Origin: Streptococcus oralis
GTDB lineage: Bacteria > Bacillota > Bacilli > Lactobacillales > Streptococcaceae
Assembly (NCBI RefSeq): GCF_021497885.1
Contig: NZ_CP046523.1
Coordinates: 477,501-541,500, forward strand
Reading direction: 5' to 3'
Length of the DNA: 64,000 bases
Shown here: positions 1-9,176 of the stretch, one piece after another
How the letters are laid out: the number at the start of each line of letters is the position of its first letter
Position numbering within the stretch: the stretch's first letter is position 1
The notes under the pieces: generated by a model
Seen by the model: the letters and a program-made list of their open reading frames with translations, nothing else
The model's database searches: none
Told to the model about the DNA's origin: nothing
Made by a program: the position numbers and the translations under genes

Positions 1-205
1 AGGAGAATTCCGTAACGTTGAAGAAAGCTTGGAACGTGTTCTAGCGATTTATCGCTACCTCATCGCTCTTTTCCAAAATGCTTTGGATGTGACTGATGAA
101 GAAGGTGATGATGTTACAAACGATATCTTTGTTGGTGCTAAGGCTGAACTTGAAAAAACAGTTTGGATGATTGCAGCAGAACTTGGACAAGCTCCTGGTT
201 TGTAA
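1..205 (+). CDS. dpr: Dps/Dpr-family ferritin-like protein, C-terminal part (5' end outside window)
   Basis: The reading frame enters at base 2 and runs to TAA at 203-205, giving about 67 C-terminal residues that end in AELGQAPGL. The segment NDIFVGAKAELEKTVWM followed by that ending matches the last helix of Dps-like peroxide resistance proteins as I know them. Dpr forms 12-subunit cytoplasmic shells that take up ferrous iron and protect catalase-negative streptococci from hydrogen peroxide. The ferroxidase residues lie in the missing N-terminal half, so activity cannot be judged here. A hairpin terminator follows 70 bases downstream. Assignment to the Dps family is firm; the gene symbol rests on streptococcal usage. 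Confidence 0.85.
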   Translation, partial: GEFRNVEESLERVLAIYRYLIALFQNALDVTDEEGDDVTNDIFVGAKAELEKTVWMIAAELGQAPGL

Positions 206-273
206 GATATAGTTGCTACCCCTTTTATCATGAGGTGCTTGATAAGTGCCTATGATCAATCATCTTTTAAAAG

Positions 274-306
274 TCATGTAACTGTAAAAAGTTGCATGAT
301 TTTTTG
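274..306 (+). terminator. Rho-independent terminator after dpr
   Basis: Arms TCATGTAAC (274-282) and GTTGCATGA (291-299) pair with one G-U, followed by six T. It ends the ferritin transcript. Confidence 0.75.
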
Positions 307-326
307 TCTGCTGGACTTAGGACACA

Positions 327-355
327 TTGTCAAAAGTAGGATTTTACGGTATAAT
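327..355 (+). promoter_or_regulatory. Sigma-A promoter of the phnA-like gene
   Basis: TTGTCA (327-332) and a perfect TATAAT (350-355) are 17 bases apart. The next start codon is at 415, preceded by AAGGAG. Confidence 0.75.
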
Positions 356-414
356 AGTTGCTGTTCGAGAAATTTTGATTTTCAAAGAATAGTGAAATGT
401 TATAAGGAGAACCT

Positions 415-753
415 ATGAACAATTTACCAAATTGCCCAAAATGTAATTCAGAATATGTCTACGAAGACGGAAGTCTCTTGGTCTGCCCAGAGTGTGCCTA
501 TGAGTGGAACCCTGCAGAAGTTGCAGAAGTAGAAGAAGGTGTTGTTGCTATCGATGCCAATGGAAATAAATTGGCTGACGGCGATACTGTAACCCTTATC
601 AAGGACTTGAAAGTAAAAGGTGCGCCAAAGGATTTGAAACAAGGGACTCGCGTTAAAAATATCCGTATCGTAGAAGGTGACCACAATATCGACTGTAAGA
701 TTGATGGTTTTGGAGCTATGAAACTCAAGTCAGAGTTTGTTAAGAAAATCTAG
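415..753 (+). CDS. PhnA/YjdM-family zinc-ribbon protein
   Basis: 112 residues. The N-terminal zinc ribbon has two CxxC pairs, C7/C10 and C24/C27, followed by an acidic linker and a PhnA-type beta domain from about residue 45 to the end ([20 protein letters not shown]). The family was named from the E. coli phosphonate region, but it is not needed for phosphonate breakdown and its biochemical role is not settled, so no function is claimed. AAGGAG lies seven to eight bases before the ATG. The gene has its own promoter, and only two bases separate its stop from the next ATG, so the following membrane protein is probably co-transcribed and translationally coupled. Confidence 0.85.
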   Translation: MNNLPNCPKCNSEYVYEDGSLLVCPECAYEWNPAEVAEVEEGVVAIDANGNKLADGDTVTLIKDLKVKGAPKDLKQGTRVKNIRIVEGDHNIDCKIDGFGAMKLKSEFVKKI

Positions 754-755
754 CC

Positions 756-1379
756 ATGAAACTGAATTATAAATTTATCTTTTATAGTCGTGTGCTCTTG
801 TTCTTAGCGGCATTTACAGGAGTTTATTTAGAGATTACCAAGCACGGTGGCTTTGGAATGCTCCTTTACTACACAGTATTGTCCAATCTTTTGGTAACGA
901 TTTTCACGGGTTATCTGCTTCGTGTTATGAGTCGCTCAGGTGAAAATTGGCAAAGTCCGACCTTGCTTCGTCTCAAGGGTGGCGTTACCATGAGTATCAT
1001 GATTACCTGTGTGATTTACCATTTTATGCTTGCTCCGATTGCGACAGATTTTTACCGTGTGGAAAATTTCCTTTGTCACTATATCGTTCCACTCTGGTTT
1101 TTAGCAGACACCCTCTTCTTTGATAAACAGGGTCAATACAAGATCTGGGATCCAGTCTTGTGGACTATCTTGCCCTTGGTTTATATGATTTTTGCCTTGT
1201 TCAATGGCTTGGTCTTAAAACTCAATATTCCGAATTCCAAGGACAATCCCTTCCCTTATTTCTTTTTAAATGTGAACAAGGGTTGGGACGTGGTTATCAA
1301 ATGGTGTTTGATCATTTTTGCGGCGTATATGGTTGCAGGCTTTATCTTCTATCTGATCAAGCAAATCAAGCGAAAATAG
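756..1379 (+). CDS. Pr6Pr-family integral membrane protein
   Basis: 207 residues, almost entirely hydrophobic, with about six predicted transmembrane helices. Conserved features include YYTVLSNLLV near residue 38 and polar or aromatic residues (HY, PLWF) in the middle helices. This is the pattern of the Pr6Pr family (bacterial membrane proteins related in topology to FAR-17a/AIG1). No reaction is established for the bacterial members. It starts two bases after the phnA-like gene and ends with a short basic tail (IKQIKRK), consistent with an inside-facing C terminus. Confidence 0.75.
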   Translation: MKLNYKFIFYSRVLLFLAAFTGVYLEITKHGGFGMLLYYTVLSNLLVTIFTGYLLRVMSRSGENWQSPTLLRLKGGVTMSIMITCVIYHFMLAPIATDFYRVENFLCHYIVPLWFLADTLFFDKQGQYKIWDPVLWTILPLVYMIFALFNGLVLKLNIPNSKDNPFPYFFLNVNKGWDVVIKWCLIIFAAYMVAGFIFYLIKQIKRK

Positions 1380-1491
1380 TCTTCCTATTAGGAAAGTTAG
1401 GACGGAGTCTCTAGTTCAATCGGGCTCCTTCTTTTCTTGCCATCTTCCTTTTAAAAGGATCAACAGTGAGAAATATACAGAAAGAAAATCC

Positions 1492-2643
1492 ATGAAACAA
1501 TATTTAGAACGGGCTAGTATTTTGGCCCTCTCCCTCGTTTTGATTACCTCCTTTTCCATCTCAAGTGCTCTGCCAGCTATGTTTGACTACTATCAAGGCT
1601 ACCCCAAAGAACAAATCGAGCTCTTGGTCAGCCTTCCTTCTTTTGGAATTATGATTATGCTGGTTTTAAATGGTTTTTTGGAGCGGTTGTTTCCTGAGCG
1701 ACTTCAGATTAGTCTAGGACTTCTCATCCTTTCTATCGGTGGAACAGCCCCCTTCTGGTATCAGGATTATAACTTTGTCTTTGCGATGCGGATTTTATTT
1801 GGCTTGGGTGTGGGGATGATCAATGCCAAGGCCATTTCTATCATCAGTGAACGCTATCATGGAAAGACACGAATCCAGATGTTGGGTCTTCGAGGATCGG
1901 CAGAAGTTGTCGGGGCGTCGATTTTGACTCTGGTGGTTGGTCAGCTCTTACCCTTGGGATGGACAGTGACCTTCTTGGCCTACAGTGCGGGATTTTTAGT
2001 ATTGGTTCTTTATTTGCTATTTGTCCCTTATGGGAAAGAAAAGAAAGAAACAAAGAAAAAAGAGGCCGAAACGACTCGTTTGACAGGACAGATGAAAGGC
2101 TTGATTTTTCTATTGGCTGTCGAAGCAGCAGTTGTTGTCTGCACCAACACAGCTATCACCATTCGTATCCCTAGTTTGATGGTAGAAAGAGGTCTAGGGG
2201 ATGCCCAGTTATCGAGTTTGGTTTTAAGTATCATGCAGTTGATTGGGATTGTGGCTGGCGTGAGTTTTTCTTTCTTGATTTCTCTCTTTAAAGAAAGATT
2301 GCTCCTTTGGTCAGGTATCACCTTTGGATTGGGGCAGATTGTGATTGCCTTGTCTCCGTCATTGGGTGTGATGGTAGTTGGAAGTGTTGTGGCAGGTTTT
2401 TCTTATAGTGTGGCCTTGACCACTGTCTTTCAGCTTCTTTCTGAAAGAATTCCAGCTAAACTCCTTAATCAGGCAACGTCCTTCGCAGTGCTAGGATGTA
2501 GCTTTGGAGCTTTTACGACACCTTTCGTCCTGGGAGCTGTCGGCATGGTCACTCAAAACGGGATGCTGGTTTTCACCATTCTAGGATGCTGGTTGATTGT
2601 CACTTCTATTTTTGTTATGTACGCACTTCAAAAGAAAGCTTAG
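1492..2643 (+). CDS. MFS transporter, substrate unknown
   Basis: 383 residues with twelve apparent membrane helices and a central cytoplasmic loop of charged residues (about 182-200, rich in K and E), the normal halfway point of a major facilitator. The N-terminal half contains the helix-4 pattern RILFGLGVGM and the following RYHGKTR loop. A drug- or metabolite-exporter role is possible, but no motif fixes the substrate or direction. The 112-base gap before it has no clear promoter and the Shine-Dalgarno is weak. A terminator overlaps its stop codon, so it is probably transcribed alone. Confidence 0.8.
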   Translation: MKQYLERASILALSLVLITSFSISSALPAMFDYYQGYPKEQIELLVSLPSFGIMIMLVLNGFLERLFPERLQISLGLLILSIGGTAPFWYQDYNFVFAMRILFGLGVGMINAKAISIISERYHGKTRIQMLGLRGSAEVVGASILTLVVGQLLPLGWTVTFLAYSAGFLVLVLYLLFVPYGKEKKETKKKEAETTRLTGQMKGLIFLLAVEAAVVVCTNTAITIRIPSLMVERGLGDAQLSSLVLSIMQLIGIVAGVSFSFLISLFKERLLLWSGITFGLGQIVIALSPSLGVMVVGSVVAGFSYSVALTTVFQLLSERIPAKLLNQATSFAVLGCSFGAFTTPFVLGAVGMVTQNGMLVFTILGCWLIVTSIFVMYALQKKA

Positions 2644-2669
2644 GATTGATTTCCTAAGTTTTTCTTTTT
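2639..2669 (+). terminator. Rho-independent terminator after the MFS gene
   Basis: CTTAGGA (2639-2645) pairs with TCCTAAG (2652-2658), followed by TTTTTCTTTTT. The left arm overlaps the TAG stop codon. Confidence 0.85.
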
Positions 2670-2704
2670 CATTTTTGTCCCCAGACAATTCTCTTTCTTT
2701 GAAC

Positions 2705-2733
2705 TTGTTTGCTCAGATATTTCTTGATAAAAT
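2705..2733 (+). promoter_or_regulatory. Promoter of truA with almost no 5' leader
   Basis: TTGTTT (2705-2710) and TAAAAT (2728-2733) are 17 bases apart. The truA ATG is at 2740, only six bases after the -10 box, and no Shine-Dalgarno is present. Transcription would start at or next to the start codon. Confidence 0.6.
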
Positions 2734-2739
2734 AGACAC

Positions 2740-3489
2740 ATGACAAGATATAAAGCAATCATTTCCTATGATGGTTACGCTTTTGCTGGCTTTCAGCGCC
2801 AGCCTCATACGCGGAGCGTTCAGGAGGAAATCGAAAAAACGTTAACGAGACTCAATAAGGGGCAAGCCGTCACTATTCATGGTGCTGGTAGGACTGATAG
2901 TGGGGTTCATGCCCTGGGGCAGGTCATTCATTTTGATCTGCCCTATCAGATGGATGAGGAAAAACTCCGTTTTGCTCTGGATACCCAGTCTCCTGAAGAT
3001 ATCGATGTGATTTCGATTGAGATTGTGGCGGATGATTTTCATTGCCGTTATGCTAAGCATAGCAAGACCTATGAGTTTATCGTGGATAGGGGGCGTCCCA
3101 AAAATCCTATGCGTCGTCACTATGCCACTCACTTTCCTTATCCACTCGATGTGGAACGGATGCAGGCGGCCATCAAAAAGCTAGAGGGAACCCATGATTT
3201 CACCGGTTTTACCGCCTCTGGGACTAGTGTAGAGAACAAGGTTCGAACCATTACAGAAGCCAGCCTTAGTGTTGATGAGACAGGCCAATTTTTGACCTTT
3301 ACCTTTTCAGGAAATGGTTTCTTGTATAAGCAGATTCGCAATATGGTGGGGACACTGCTCAAAATCGGAAATAATCGAATGCCAGTTGAGCAGATTGACC
3401 TCATCTTGGAGAAGAAGGACAGGCAACTTGCAGGTCCAACGGCAGCACCAAATGGCTTGTATTTAAAGGAGATTCGTTATGAAGAATAA
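2740..3489 (+). CDS. truA: tRNA pseudouridine(38-40) synthase TruA
   Basis: 249 residues, normal length for TruA. The catalytic aspartate is D53 in [12 protein letters not shown] (residues 50-61), and the N-terminal [13 protein letters not shown] motif is typical. TruA converts uridines 38-40 in the tRNA anticodon arm to pseudouridine. The 3' end overlaps the vitamin kinase start by 11 bases, so the two are co-translated. The only plausible promoter leaves no room for a leader (see the promoter entry), and no ribosome binding site precedes the ATG. Confidence 0.95.
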   Translation: MTRYKAIISYDGYAFAGFQRQPHTRSVQEEIEKTLTRLNKGQAVTIHGAGRTDSGVHALGQVIHFDLPYQMDEEKLRFALDTQSPEDIDVISIEIVADDFHCRYAKHSKTYEFIVDRGRPKNPMRRHYATHFPYPLDVERMQAAIKKLEGTHDFTGFTASGTSVENKVRTITEASLSVDETGQFLTFTFSGNGFLYKQIRNMVGTLLKIGNNRMPVEQIDLILEKKDRQLAGPTAAPNGLYLKEIRYEE

Positions 3490-4252
3490 TCGTATTTTAG
3501 CCCTTTCTGGAAATGATATTTTTAGTGGTGGTGGTCTGTCAGCTGATTTGGCCACCTATACCTTGAATGGCTTGCACGGCTTTGTAGCAGTGACTTGTTT
3601 GACGGCTGTGACAGAAAAGGGTTTTGAAGTCTTTCCTACGGACGATACTATTTTTCAACATGAGTTGGATAGTTTGCGTGACGTGGACTTTGCGGGGATC
3701 AAGATTGGTCTTCTCCCTACTGTCAGTGTAGCTGAGAAGACACTGGACTTTATCAAGCAACACCCAGGGGTGCCTGTAGTTCTAGATCCTGTCTTGGTCT
3801 GTAAGGAAACGCACGACGTGGCTGTGAGTGAACTCTGTCAAGAATTGATCCGCTTTTTCCCTCATGTTAGCGTGATTACGCCAAATCTCCCTGAAGCAGA
3901 ATTATTAGCTGGTCAGGAGATTAAAACCTTGGAAGATATGAAGGCTGCAGCGCAGAAATTGCATGAATTAGGAGCGCCAGCAGTTATTATCAAGGGAGGT
4001 AATCGCCTTAGTCAGGACAAGGCTGTGGATGTCTTTTATGATGGGCAAACCTTCACTGTCCTAGAAAATCCCGTTATCCAAGGTCAAAATGCTGGTGCAG
4101 GTTGTACCTTTGCCTCAAGCATTGCCAGTCACTTGGTTAAAGGTGATGAACTTTTACCAGCAGTAGAGAGCTCTAAGGCTTTCGTTTACCGTGCTATTGC
4201 ACAAGCAGATCAATATGGAGTAAGACAATATGAAGCAAACCAAAACAACTAA
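3479..4252 (+). CDS. ThiD/PdxK-like ribokinase-family vitamin kinase (pyridoxal or HMP kinase)
   Basis: 257 residues, ribokinase fold. The anion-hole motif is GAGCT (206-210), with cysteine C209 where most ribokinases have the catalytic aspartate. A second cysteine, C108 (LVCKE), lies in the flexible lid region. This two-cysteine arrangement is the signature of a described Gram-positive subfamily of pyridoxal kinases that use a hemithioacetal, while generic annotation is usually thiD (hydroxymethylpyrimidine kinase). I infer pyridoxal kinase as slightly more likely than ThiD. It overlaps truA by 11 bases and the ECF S component by 23 bases, which suggests import and phosphorylation of the same vitamin. 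Confidence 0.8.
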   Translation: MKNNRILALSGNDIFSGGGLSADLATYTLNGLHGFVAVTCLTAVTEKGFEVFPTDDTIFQHELDSLRDVDFAGIKIGLLPTVSVAEKTLDFIKQHPGVPVVLDPVLVCKETHDVAVSELCQELIRFFPHVSVITPNLPEAELLAGQEIKTLEDMKAAAQKLHELGAPAVIIKGGNRLSQDKAVDVFYDGQTFTVLENPVIQGQNAGAGCTFASSIASHLVKGDELLPAVESSKAFVYRAIAQADQYGVRQYEANQNN

Positions 4253-4691
4253 AATCGCCCTTGTATCTCTTTTGACAGCCCTTTCTGTGGTTCTAGGTTA
4301 TTTCTTAAAAATCCCAACACCAACAGGCATTCTAACTCTCTTAGATGCGGGTGTCTTCTTTGCAGCCTTCTACTTTGGTAGTCGTGAAGGGGCTGTCGTT
4401 GGAGGACTAGCAGGTTTCTTGATTGACCTCTTATCAGGCTATCCACAGTGGATGTTCTTTAGCTTGGTAAACCATGGCTTGCAGGGATTTTTCGCAGGAT
4501 TTAAAGGGAAATCTCAGTGGCTAGGCCTTATCTTAGCTACTATTGCGATGGTAGGAGGCTACGCCTTGGGTTCAACTTTGATGAATGGCTGGGCTGCAGC
4601 CCTACCAGAAATCCTACCAAACTTCCTGCAAAATATCGTGGGAATGGTTGTAGGGTTTGTGCTTAGTCAAAGTATTAAGAAAATTAAGTAA
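4230..4691 (+). CDS. ECF transporter S component (vitamin B6 or pyrimidine precursor type)
   Basis: 153 residues, five to six membrane helices. The N-terminal region SLLTALSVVLGYFLKIP and the following acidic AGVFFAAFYFGSREGAVVGG segment match the riboflavin/HMP/pyridoxine group of energy-coupling-factor S subunits. S components bind the vitamin and dock with a shared EcfA-EcfA'-EcfT module, which is not in this window. The overlap with the upstream kinase suggests the ligand is the kinase substrate, either pyridoxine/pyridoxal or hydroxymethylpyrimidine. A bidirectional hairpin follows. Confidence 0.8.
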   Translation: MKQTKTTKIALVSLLTALSVVLGYFLKIPTPTGILTLLDAGVFFAAFYFGSREGAVVGGLAGFLIDLLSGYPQWMFFSLVNHGLQGFFAGFKGKSQWLGLILATIAMVGGYALGSTLMNGWAAALPEILPNFLQNIVGMVVGFVLSQSIKKIK

Positions 4692-4720
4692 AGCGGCTGG
4701 AGAAAAGTTCTAAAAATCAG

Positions 4721-4770
4721 AAAAACGCATAATATCAGGTGTTGAAAAACCTTGATATTATGCGTTTTAT
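4721..4770. repeat. Palindromic terminator-like repeat, copy 1
   Basis: AAAACGCATAATATCAGG (4722-4739) pairs with CCTTGATATTATGCGTTTT (4750-4768). A-runs and T-runs flank the stem, so it can end transcripts from both sides: the S component on plus and pepQ on minus. Two related copies occur at 34540 and 55867. Confidence 0.85.
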
Positions 4771-4793
4771 TGTGGGAAGATTTTCGAAAAATA

Positions 4794-5876
4794 TTAATCA
4801 AAATAAAGCAAATCTTTGCTGGTGCTTGTAAAGAGGTCAAATCCATCCTTAGTGACAACACCGCAGTCTTCGATACGAACACCGACTTTACCAGGGATAT
4901 AGATACCAGGTTCAACAGAGAAGCACATGCCTTCTTCGATGACCATGTCATTTCCTTCCATGATAGATGGGAATTCGTGGACATCCATACCGATACCGTG
5001 ACCGAGACGGTGGTTGAAGTACTCACCGTAACCAGCTTTTTCGATGACTTCACGGGCAGCGCGGTCCACTTCATGTGCAGTCACACCTGGCTTGATGAAG
5101 TCAAGAGCAGCTTGTTGGGCTTCAAGGGTCAAGTTGTAGATATCTTTTTTGAATTGGTCAGGCTTACCGACAGCGACCGTACGTGTCATATCTGAGGCAT
5201 AGCCATTAACCATGACACCGAGGTCAAAGAGGAGAAGGGCGTCTTTTTCGACCTTGTTTGCACCAGGAATTCCGTGCGGATTTGCGGCGTTATCGCCAGT
5301 CAAGACCATAGTATCAAAGCTCATTTCATAGCCTTCACGTTTCATAGCAAAGTCGATTTGTGCAATGATGTCTGTCTCAGTCTTATCAAGAGAAATGTTG
5401 TCAAAACCAACCTTAACCGCCTTATCGGCATAGAGACCTGCAACCATCATTTTTTGGACTTCATCAGCAGATTTGATGAGGCGCATGCGTTGGATGCGAG
5501 GAGTGAGATTTTCAAACTCAGCAGTTTCAAAGACAGTTTTCAAACCATGGTATTTGGTCAGGATGAGATTATCAAACTCAACAGCGACACGTTTGAAGTC
5601 GTGCTGAGGCAAAGCGTTTTTGATTTTTTGCCATGGATTTTCAGAATCCACATAGCCCACAACTGGGAAAGCTACAGTGCTGCTTGCACGCTCCACTTCA
5701 AGGGCTGGGACAAAAAGGAGAGGTTCCCGGTCCGCTAAGACAAAAAGGAACATTTGGCGTTCATGGGGATCACTGTAAAAGCCAGTGAGGTAATTAATAG
5801 TGACGGGATCAGATACGACAGCGACGTCTAGTTTTTCTGATTCAAGATATGTTACGATTTGTTGTAATTTAGACAT
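4794..5876 (-). CDS. pepQ: Xaa-Pro dipeptidase, M24 family
   Basis: 360 residues. An N-terminal creatinase-like domain (1-125) is followed by the pita-bread M24 catalytic domain. All five metal ligands are visible: D218 (FDLG), D229 (SDMTRT), H293 (GHGIG), E322 (VEPG) and E336 (RIEDCG). The enzyme splits Xaa-Pro dipeptides in the cytoplasm. A ribosome binding site (AAGAAGGTAG) precedes the ATG. The gene is transcribed toward the shared hairpin at 4721-4770. Confidence 0.93.
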   Translation of the reverse strand: MSKLQQIVTYLESEKLDVAVVSDPVTINYLTGFYSDPHERQMFLFVLADREPLLFVPALEVERASSTVAFPVVGYVDSENPWQKIKNALPQHDFKRVAVEFDNLILTKYHGLKTVFETAEFENLTPRIQRMRLIKSADEVQKMMVAGLYADKAVKVGFDNISLDKTETDIIAQIDFAMKREGYEMSFDTMVLTGDNAANPHGIPGANKVEKDALLLFDLGVMVNGYASDMTRTVAVGKPDQFKKDIYNLTLEAQQAALDFIKPGVTAHEVDRAAREVIEKAGYGEYFNHRLGHGIGMDVHEFPSIMEGNDMVIEEGMCFSVEPGIYIPGKVGVRIEDCGVVTKDGFDLFTSTSKDLLYFD

Positions 5877-5951
5877 ATGCTACCTTCTTTCTATCCCTCT
5901 ATTTTGGCAAAAAATGAGAGAAAATGCAAGAGAGAAGGGTAAAAGAGCAGG

Positions 5952-5984
5952 CAAAAAGAACTCCGATATGATAGCGGAGTTCTT
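5952..5984 (-). terminator. Rho-independent terminator after gatD
   Basis: On the minus strand AGAACTCCG pairs with CGGAGTTCT across an 8-base loop, followed by five T. It lies just downstream of the gatD stop and upstream of pepQ. Confidence 0.8.
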
Positions 5985-6003
5985 TGATATAGTTTTCTTT
6001 AGT

Positions 6004-6786
6004 TTAAGAAAAGTCTGCCTTGCTTTTTACGTCGCTGTATTCTTCAGCGATTTCTTGGCTGAGAATATCTTCATAGGCAGGGAGTTGGATGTCCTGACCG
6101 TATTTTTTCCGGAGGGCAGTAGTGACTAGGCGATAAGCTAGATTGGCATTGCGAGAGAGGATAGGTCCGTGGAAGTAGGAACCAAAGACATTCTTATAAT
6201 GAACCCCTTCGCCGACCTTTTCCTCGTTGTTTCCATTTCCATAGACAACCTGTCCCAGTGGTTTTTGGTCATCTGAGAGGAAGGTACGGCCTTGGTGATT
6301 TTCAAATCCATAGTAGGTTTCATCGAATTCTTCATTGTGAATCTTAATATCACCGATGAAGCGGTTATTGGTTTGGTTGAGGGTATAATGTCCCATGACA
6401 CCAAGCCCTTCGATGCGTCTTCCAGAAGCCTCAATATAGTATTGCCCCAACAACTGGAAGCCGCCGCAGATTGCAAGAACCACACCGTCCTTTTGGATGT
6501 AGTTGTCAATGCTTTCTTTTTTAGCAGGAAGGTCTCCAGCGATAATACTTTGTTCAAAGTCTTGGCCTCCACCGAAAAAGGCGATATCGTAGTGATTTTC
6601 GTCAAAGTCATCATGGAGAGAAACGATGTCAACCGTCACATGAGCCCCCAGCTTTTCAGCTACATACTTGAGCATGAGGATGTTTCCATTGTCCCCATAG
6701 GTATTCATGAGATTTCCATAGAGGTGGGCGATGTTGAGCTGATAAGGGTAGTTGCAAGCTTTTGAGGAAAGTGAAGTATAAACCAT
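6004..6786 (-). CDS. gatD: Lipid II isoglutaminyl synthase, glutamine amidotransferase subunit
   Basis: 260 residues, a class I (CobB/CobQ-like) glutaminase. The nucleophile is C107 in AICGG and a partner histidine is H206 in YFHGP. GatD releases ammonia from glutamine and passes it to MurT, which amidates the D-glutamate of lipid II stem peptides. This amidation is essential for peptidoglycan cross-linking in pneumococcus. The start codon overlaps the murT stop by one base (TAATG), as expected for a two-subunit enzyme made in fixed ratio. Confidence 0.95.
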   Translation of the reverse strand: MVYTSLSSKACNYPYQLNIAHLYGNLMNTYGDNGNILMLKYVAEKLGAHVTVDIVSLHDDFDENHYDIAFFGGGQDFEQSIIAGDLPAKKESIDNYIQKDGVVLAICGGFQLLGQYYIEASGRRIEGLGVMGHYTLNQTNNRFIGDIKIHNEEFDETYYGFENHQGRTFLSDDQKPLGQVVYGNGNNEEKVGEGVHYKNVFGSYFHGPILSRNANLAYRLVTTALRKKYGQDIQLPAYEDILSQEIAEEYSDVKSKADFS

Positions 6787-8129
6787 TAGTTCATCTCCTT
6801 TCTAACAATCTGACGACTAGCCAGCAGTTCGCGGAATTCAAGCATAGCAGTATAGGTTGCTAGGATATAAGCATGCTTGCAGTCTTGGTTCTCAATGGTT
6901 TTGAGAACCTGCTCCAGATTGCTTGTCTCAGTGATTTTATCAGCTGGATAGCCTGTCACCCGTAGACGACGAGCGATTTCAGAATGACGAACACCGCCAG
7001 CATTGATTTCAGGGATATCCATATCAGTGATTTGTTCAAAGTCCGCATCCCAGATCCAGCTAGTGTCAATTCCGTCTGCATAGTTAGCATTGAGGAGGAC
7101 AGATAGACTAAATGGATAAGGTGCTAGTTTAATCATCTCGATAGCTTGGGTTGCACCGACTGGGTTTTTAATCAAGACGAGAGTACATTCCTTGTCGCCG
7201 ATATGGAATGTTTCCTGGCGTCCAAAGACAGCACGGCTCTTGTCAAATCCTTGCTTGATCAGTTGTGAATCAGCCCCGAGAAAACGGGCGATAGCAACCG
7301 CAGCAAGGGCATTGTAGATATTATAGAGTCCACCGATTTGGATTCCGTATTCTTGTCCGTCAATGACAAAGCGGGAGCGATTGTTGGTCAACTCAACCAA
7401 ATCTGTCAGACGGTAGTCCAAGTCAGGCCGTTTGCAACCACAATTTTCGCAGATATAGGCACCCAAGTTGGCATAGGTATTGTGCTCATATTTGAGGATG
7501 CCTTGACAGTCAGGGCAGAGAATCCCTTCGGTATTGTAGTGAGCTAGTTTGGCTGGTCCTTTTTCCAAGTCAAAACCAAAATACTGTACAGGATTTGGAA
7601 TAGCTGGTTTGTAGAAAAGCGGGCTATCGCCATTGAGGAGAACTGTAGCCGTAGGCACCTTACGGATGGCATCCAAAATCATGTTATAAGTCGTGTAAAT
7701 CTCACCGTAGCGGTCCATCTGGTCACGGAAAATATTAGTGATGACAAAAAGGCTAGGATGGATGTAGTCACAGATACGAGATAGGCTGGCCTCGTCAATT
7801 TCGAGAACGGCAATGTTTTTTCCAGTTTTAGAGGATTTGGCAGTCAAGAAAGTTGTCGTAATCCCTGTTATCATATTGGCGCCACTTGGATTGGTCAGAA
7901 CCTGACCATAAACCTCTTTTAAAATGCCGACAGTGAGGGCAGTTGTCAGGGTTTTCCCGTTGGTTCCAGTGACCACGACAATCTCGTAGTTCTTAGCTAG
8001 ATTTTGTAAAATATCTTTATCAAATTGAAGGGCGAGTTTTCCTGGGAGCGTACTTCCGCGGCCAAGACGGCTTAAAACGAAGTGAGAAGAACGCCCAGCT
8101 AGGAGGCCCAAAGTAGTTTTTAATTTCAT
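6786..8129 (-). CDS. murT: Lipid II isoglutaminyl synthase, Mur-ligase-like subunit
   Basis: 447 residues. The ATP-binding loop GTNGKT is at 55-60. An inserted zinc ribbon uses C205/C208 and C227/C230, a hallmark of MurT. The C-terminal domain carries DGIDTSWIW (352-360), whose aspartate D355 is in the region described as catalytic in MurT. With GatD it converts D-Glu of lipid II to D-isoglutamine. A perfect promoter lies only six bases before the ATG, and no Shine-Dalgarno is seen. Confidence 0.95.
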   Translation of the reverse strand: MKLKTTLGLLAGRSSHFVLSRLGRGSTLPGKLALQFDKDILQNLAKNYEIVVVTGTNGKTLTTALTVGILKEVYGQVLTNPSGANMITGITTTFLTAKSSKTGKNIAVLEIDEASLSRICDYIHPSLFVITNIFRDQMDRYGEIYTTYNMILDAIRKVPTATVLLNGDSPLFYKPAIPNPVQYFGFDLEKGPAKLAHYNTEGILCPDCQGILKYEHNTYANLGAYICENCGCKRPDLDYRLTDLVELTNNRSRFVIDGQEYGIQIGGLYNIYNALAAVAIARFLGADSQLIKQGFDKSRAVFGRQETFHIGDKECTLVLIKNPVGATQAIEMIKLAPYPFSLSVLLNANYADGIDTSWIWDADFEQITDMDIPEINAGGVRHSEIARRLRVTGYPADKITETSNLEQVLKTIENQDCKHAYILATYTAMLEFRELLASRQIVRKEMN

Positions 8130-8135
8130 GTTTCT

Positions 8136-8164
8136 ATTATATCATACTGCGCCCAGCAGTCCAA
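8136..8164 (-). promoter_or_regulatory. Promoter of murT-gatD with no leader
   Basis: On the minus strand TTGGAC (8164-8159) and TATAAT (8141-8136) are 17 bases apart. Six bases (AGAAAC) separate the -10 box from the murT ATG, so the transcript should start at the start codon. Confidence 0.75.
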
Positions 8165-8361
8165 TAACTAAAGTAACCTCTAAGATCAACTAGAGAAGTA
8201 ACCTTAGAGGTGCTTTTTAGGTTCTGATTAAACCAATCAAATACAATATCTTTAGATTTGATAATTTTGGCAAATTTAAGAAATAAATCTTTCTTATTCT
8301 GAACATAAGAAAGGAGAGGACATCGATTATCCTCTACAGGTTTTAAAATTTCATTAATCCA
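8137..8361 (-). pseudogene. Possible gene remnant: 74-codon open frame without a start codon
   Basis: On the minus strand one frame stays open for 74 codons between two stops. It has no early ATG, GTG or TTG, and its composition looks protein-like (KDLFLKFAKIIKSKDIVFDW). Just upstream, another frame reads DLNPKS, a stop, then VSLSVIMD, as if a frameshift and a stop had broken the gene. I do not recognise a family. The remnant also contains an inverted repeat ACCTCTAAG / CCTTAGAGGT. It may be a decayed neighbour of the accessory nucleotidyltransferase, or chance. Confidence 0.3.
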
Positions 8362-8420
8362 TTATAACTGACAAAGATACCTAACTTTTGGGATTTAGAT
8401 CATTTTTTGGAAAGTCTCTT

Positions 8421-9176
8421 TTATAATAAATTACGAATTTTTTCTTTTATAAATGCGTTAAGAGGATAGTGTTTATCAAGATATTCTAGGAGTGCCTGAG
8501 CAGATTCAGAAATTCGTTCGTAACCTTGCAAGAAGTGAGGCAATTGTTTGGCCTCATTTGGATAACCTTTTTCAAATCTTCTGTTGCTGTTAAAAATATC
8601 TATAAAATCAGATTTAGAAGTTTTTTCCAAATTGATTAGTTCGGTCCAAAGCTTGACGGATCTGTTTTGAATGAAATCATAAGCAGCCAATTTTTCGCCT
8701 CGTTGATAGCGACCTAGTCCTATATATAGATTGCATAAAATTTCTCCCAACAGCCATTCACGGTCTCTATTTTCTTTTGATGGCAATCTTTGTGGCCGGC
8801 AGATTGTTTCATCAAAACCGACCTCCTTCCAGACAATCTTGCCTTCAGCGAAGGGAATGTTTACTAGTTCATGAGCTTCAAAGACAGCAAATTCACAAAA
8901 AACATCATCTTCAAATAGAACTTTATGTCCGTCCACTGTATTTTGGTAGTGAAATGCAATTGGTTCTAGATTACTTAACCAAGTTAGATCCTGGATATAG
9001 GCCTGCTTGTAGCCATCTTTTACAATAACAAAGAAATCCAAATCTGAGTATTGATCCAATCGGTCTCTTTCTACTCCGCAAGAACCAAGTGCCAACAAAG
9101 CTAGTGCTTGTCTAGAATCTTTTAGAGACTGACCAATATCATCTAGTCTTTGTAACAGTAATTCTGTTTTATTCAT
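8421..9176 (-). CDS. Nucleotidyltransferase-domain protein (antibiotic NTase-like), substrate unknown
   Basis: 251 residues. The N-terminal polymerase-beta-type active site is clear: GS at 31-32 and S-D-L-D at 44-47, with E95 a candidate third acidic ligand. A helical C-terminal domain (about 140-251) resembles in layout the lincosamide or aminoglycoside nucleotidyltransferases, which attach AMP to small molecules. Sequence alone does not show which substrate is used, and many such genes are not resistance genes. It stands alone between AT-rich gaps, has its own GAGGTAAC ribosome binding site, and is probably an accessory gene. Confidence 0.75.
   Translation of the reverse strand: MNKTELLLQRLDDIGQSLKDSRQALALLALGSCGVERDRLDQYSDLDFFVIVKDGYKQAYIQDLTWLSNLEPIAFHYQNTVDGHKVLFEDDVFCEFAVFEAHELVNIPFAEGKIVWKEVGFDETICRPQRLPSKENRDREWLLGEILCNLYIGLGRYQRGEKLAAYDFIQNRSVKLWTELINLEKTSKSDFIDIFNSNRRFEKGYPNEAKQLPHFLQGYERISESAQALLEYLDKHYPLNAFIKEKIRNLL

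Noticed and set aside
1380..1491. A terminator after the Pr6Pr gene (GGAG ... CTCC with CTTCTTTTC)
   Set aside because: The stem is short with a long loop and mismatches; not convincing.
4785..4800. A second CodY-like motif (ATTTTCGAAAAAT) near the end of pepQ
   Set aside because: It lies at a 3' end between converging genes, away from any promoter.
4667..5195. Open frames on both strands within pepQ
   Set aside because: They lie wholly inside the conserved pepQ gene or its hairpin and have no ribosome binding sites; they are shadows of its codon pattern.
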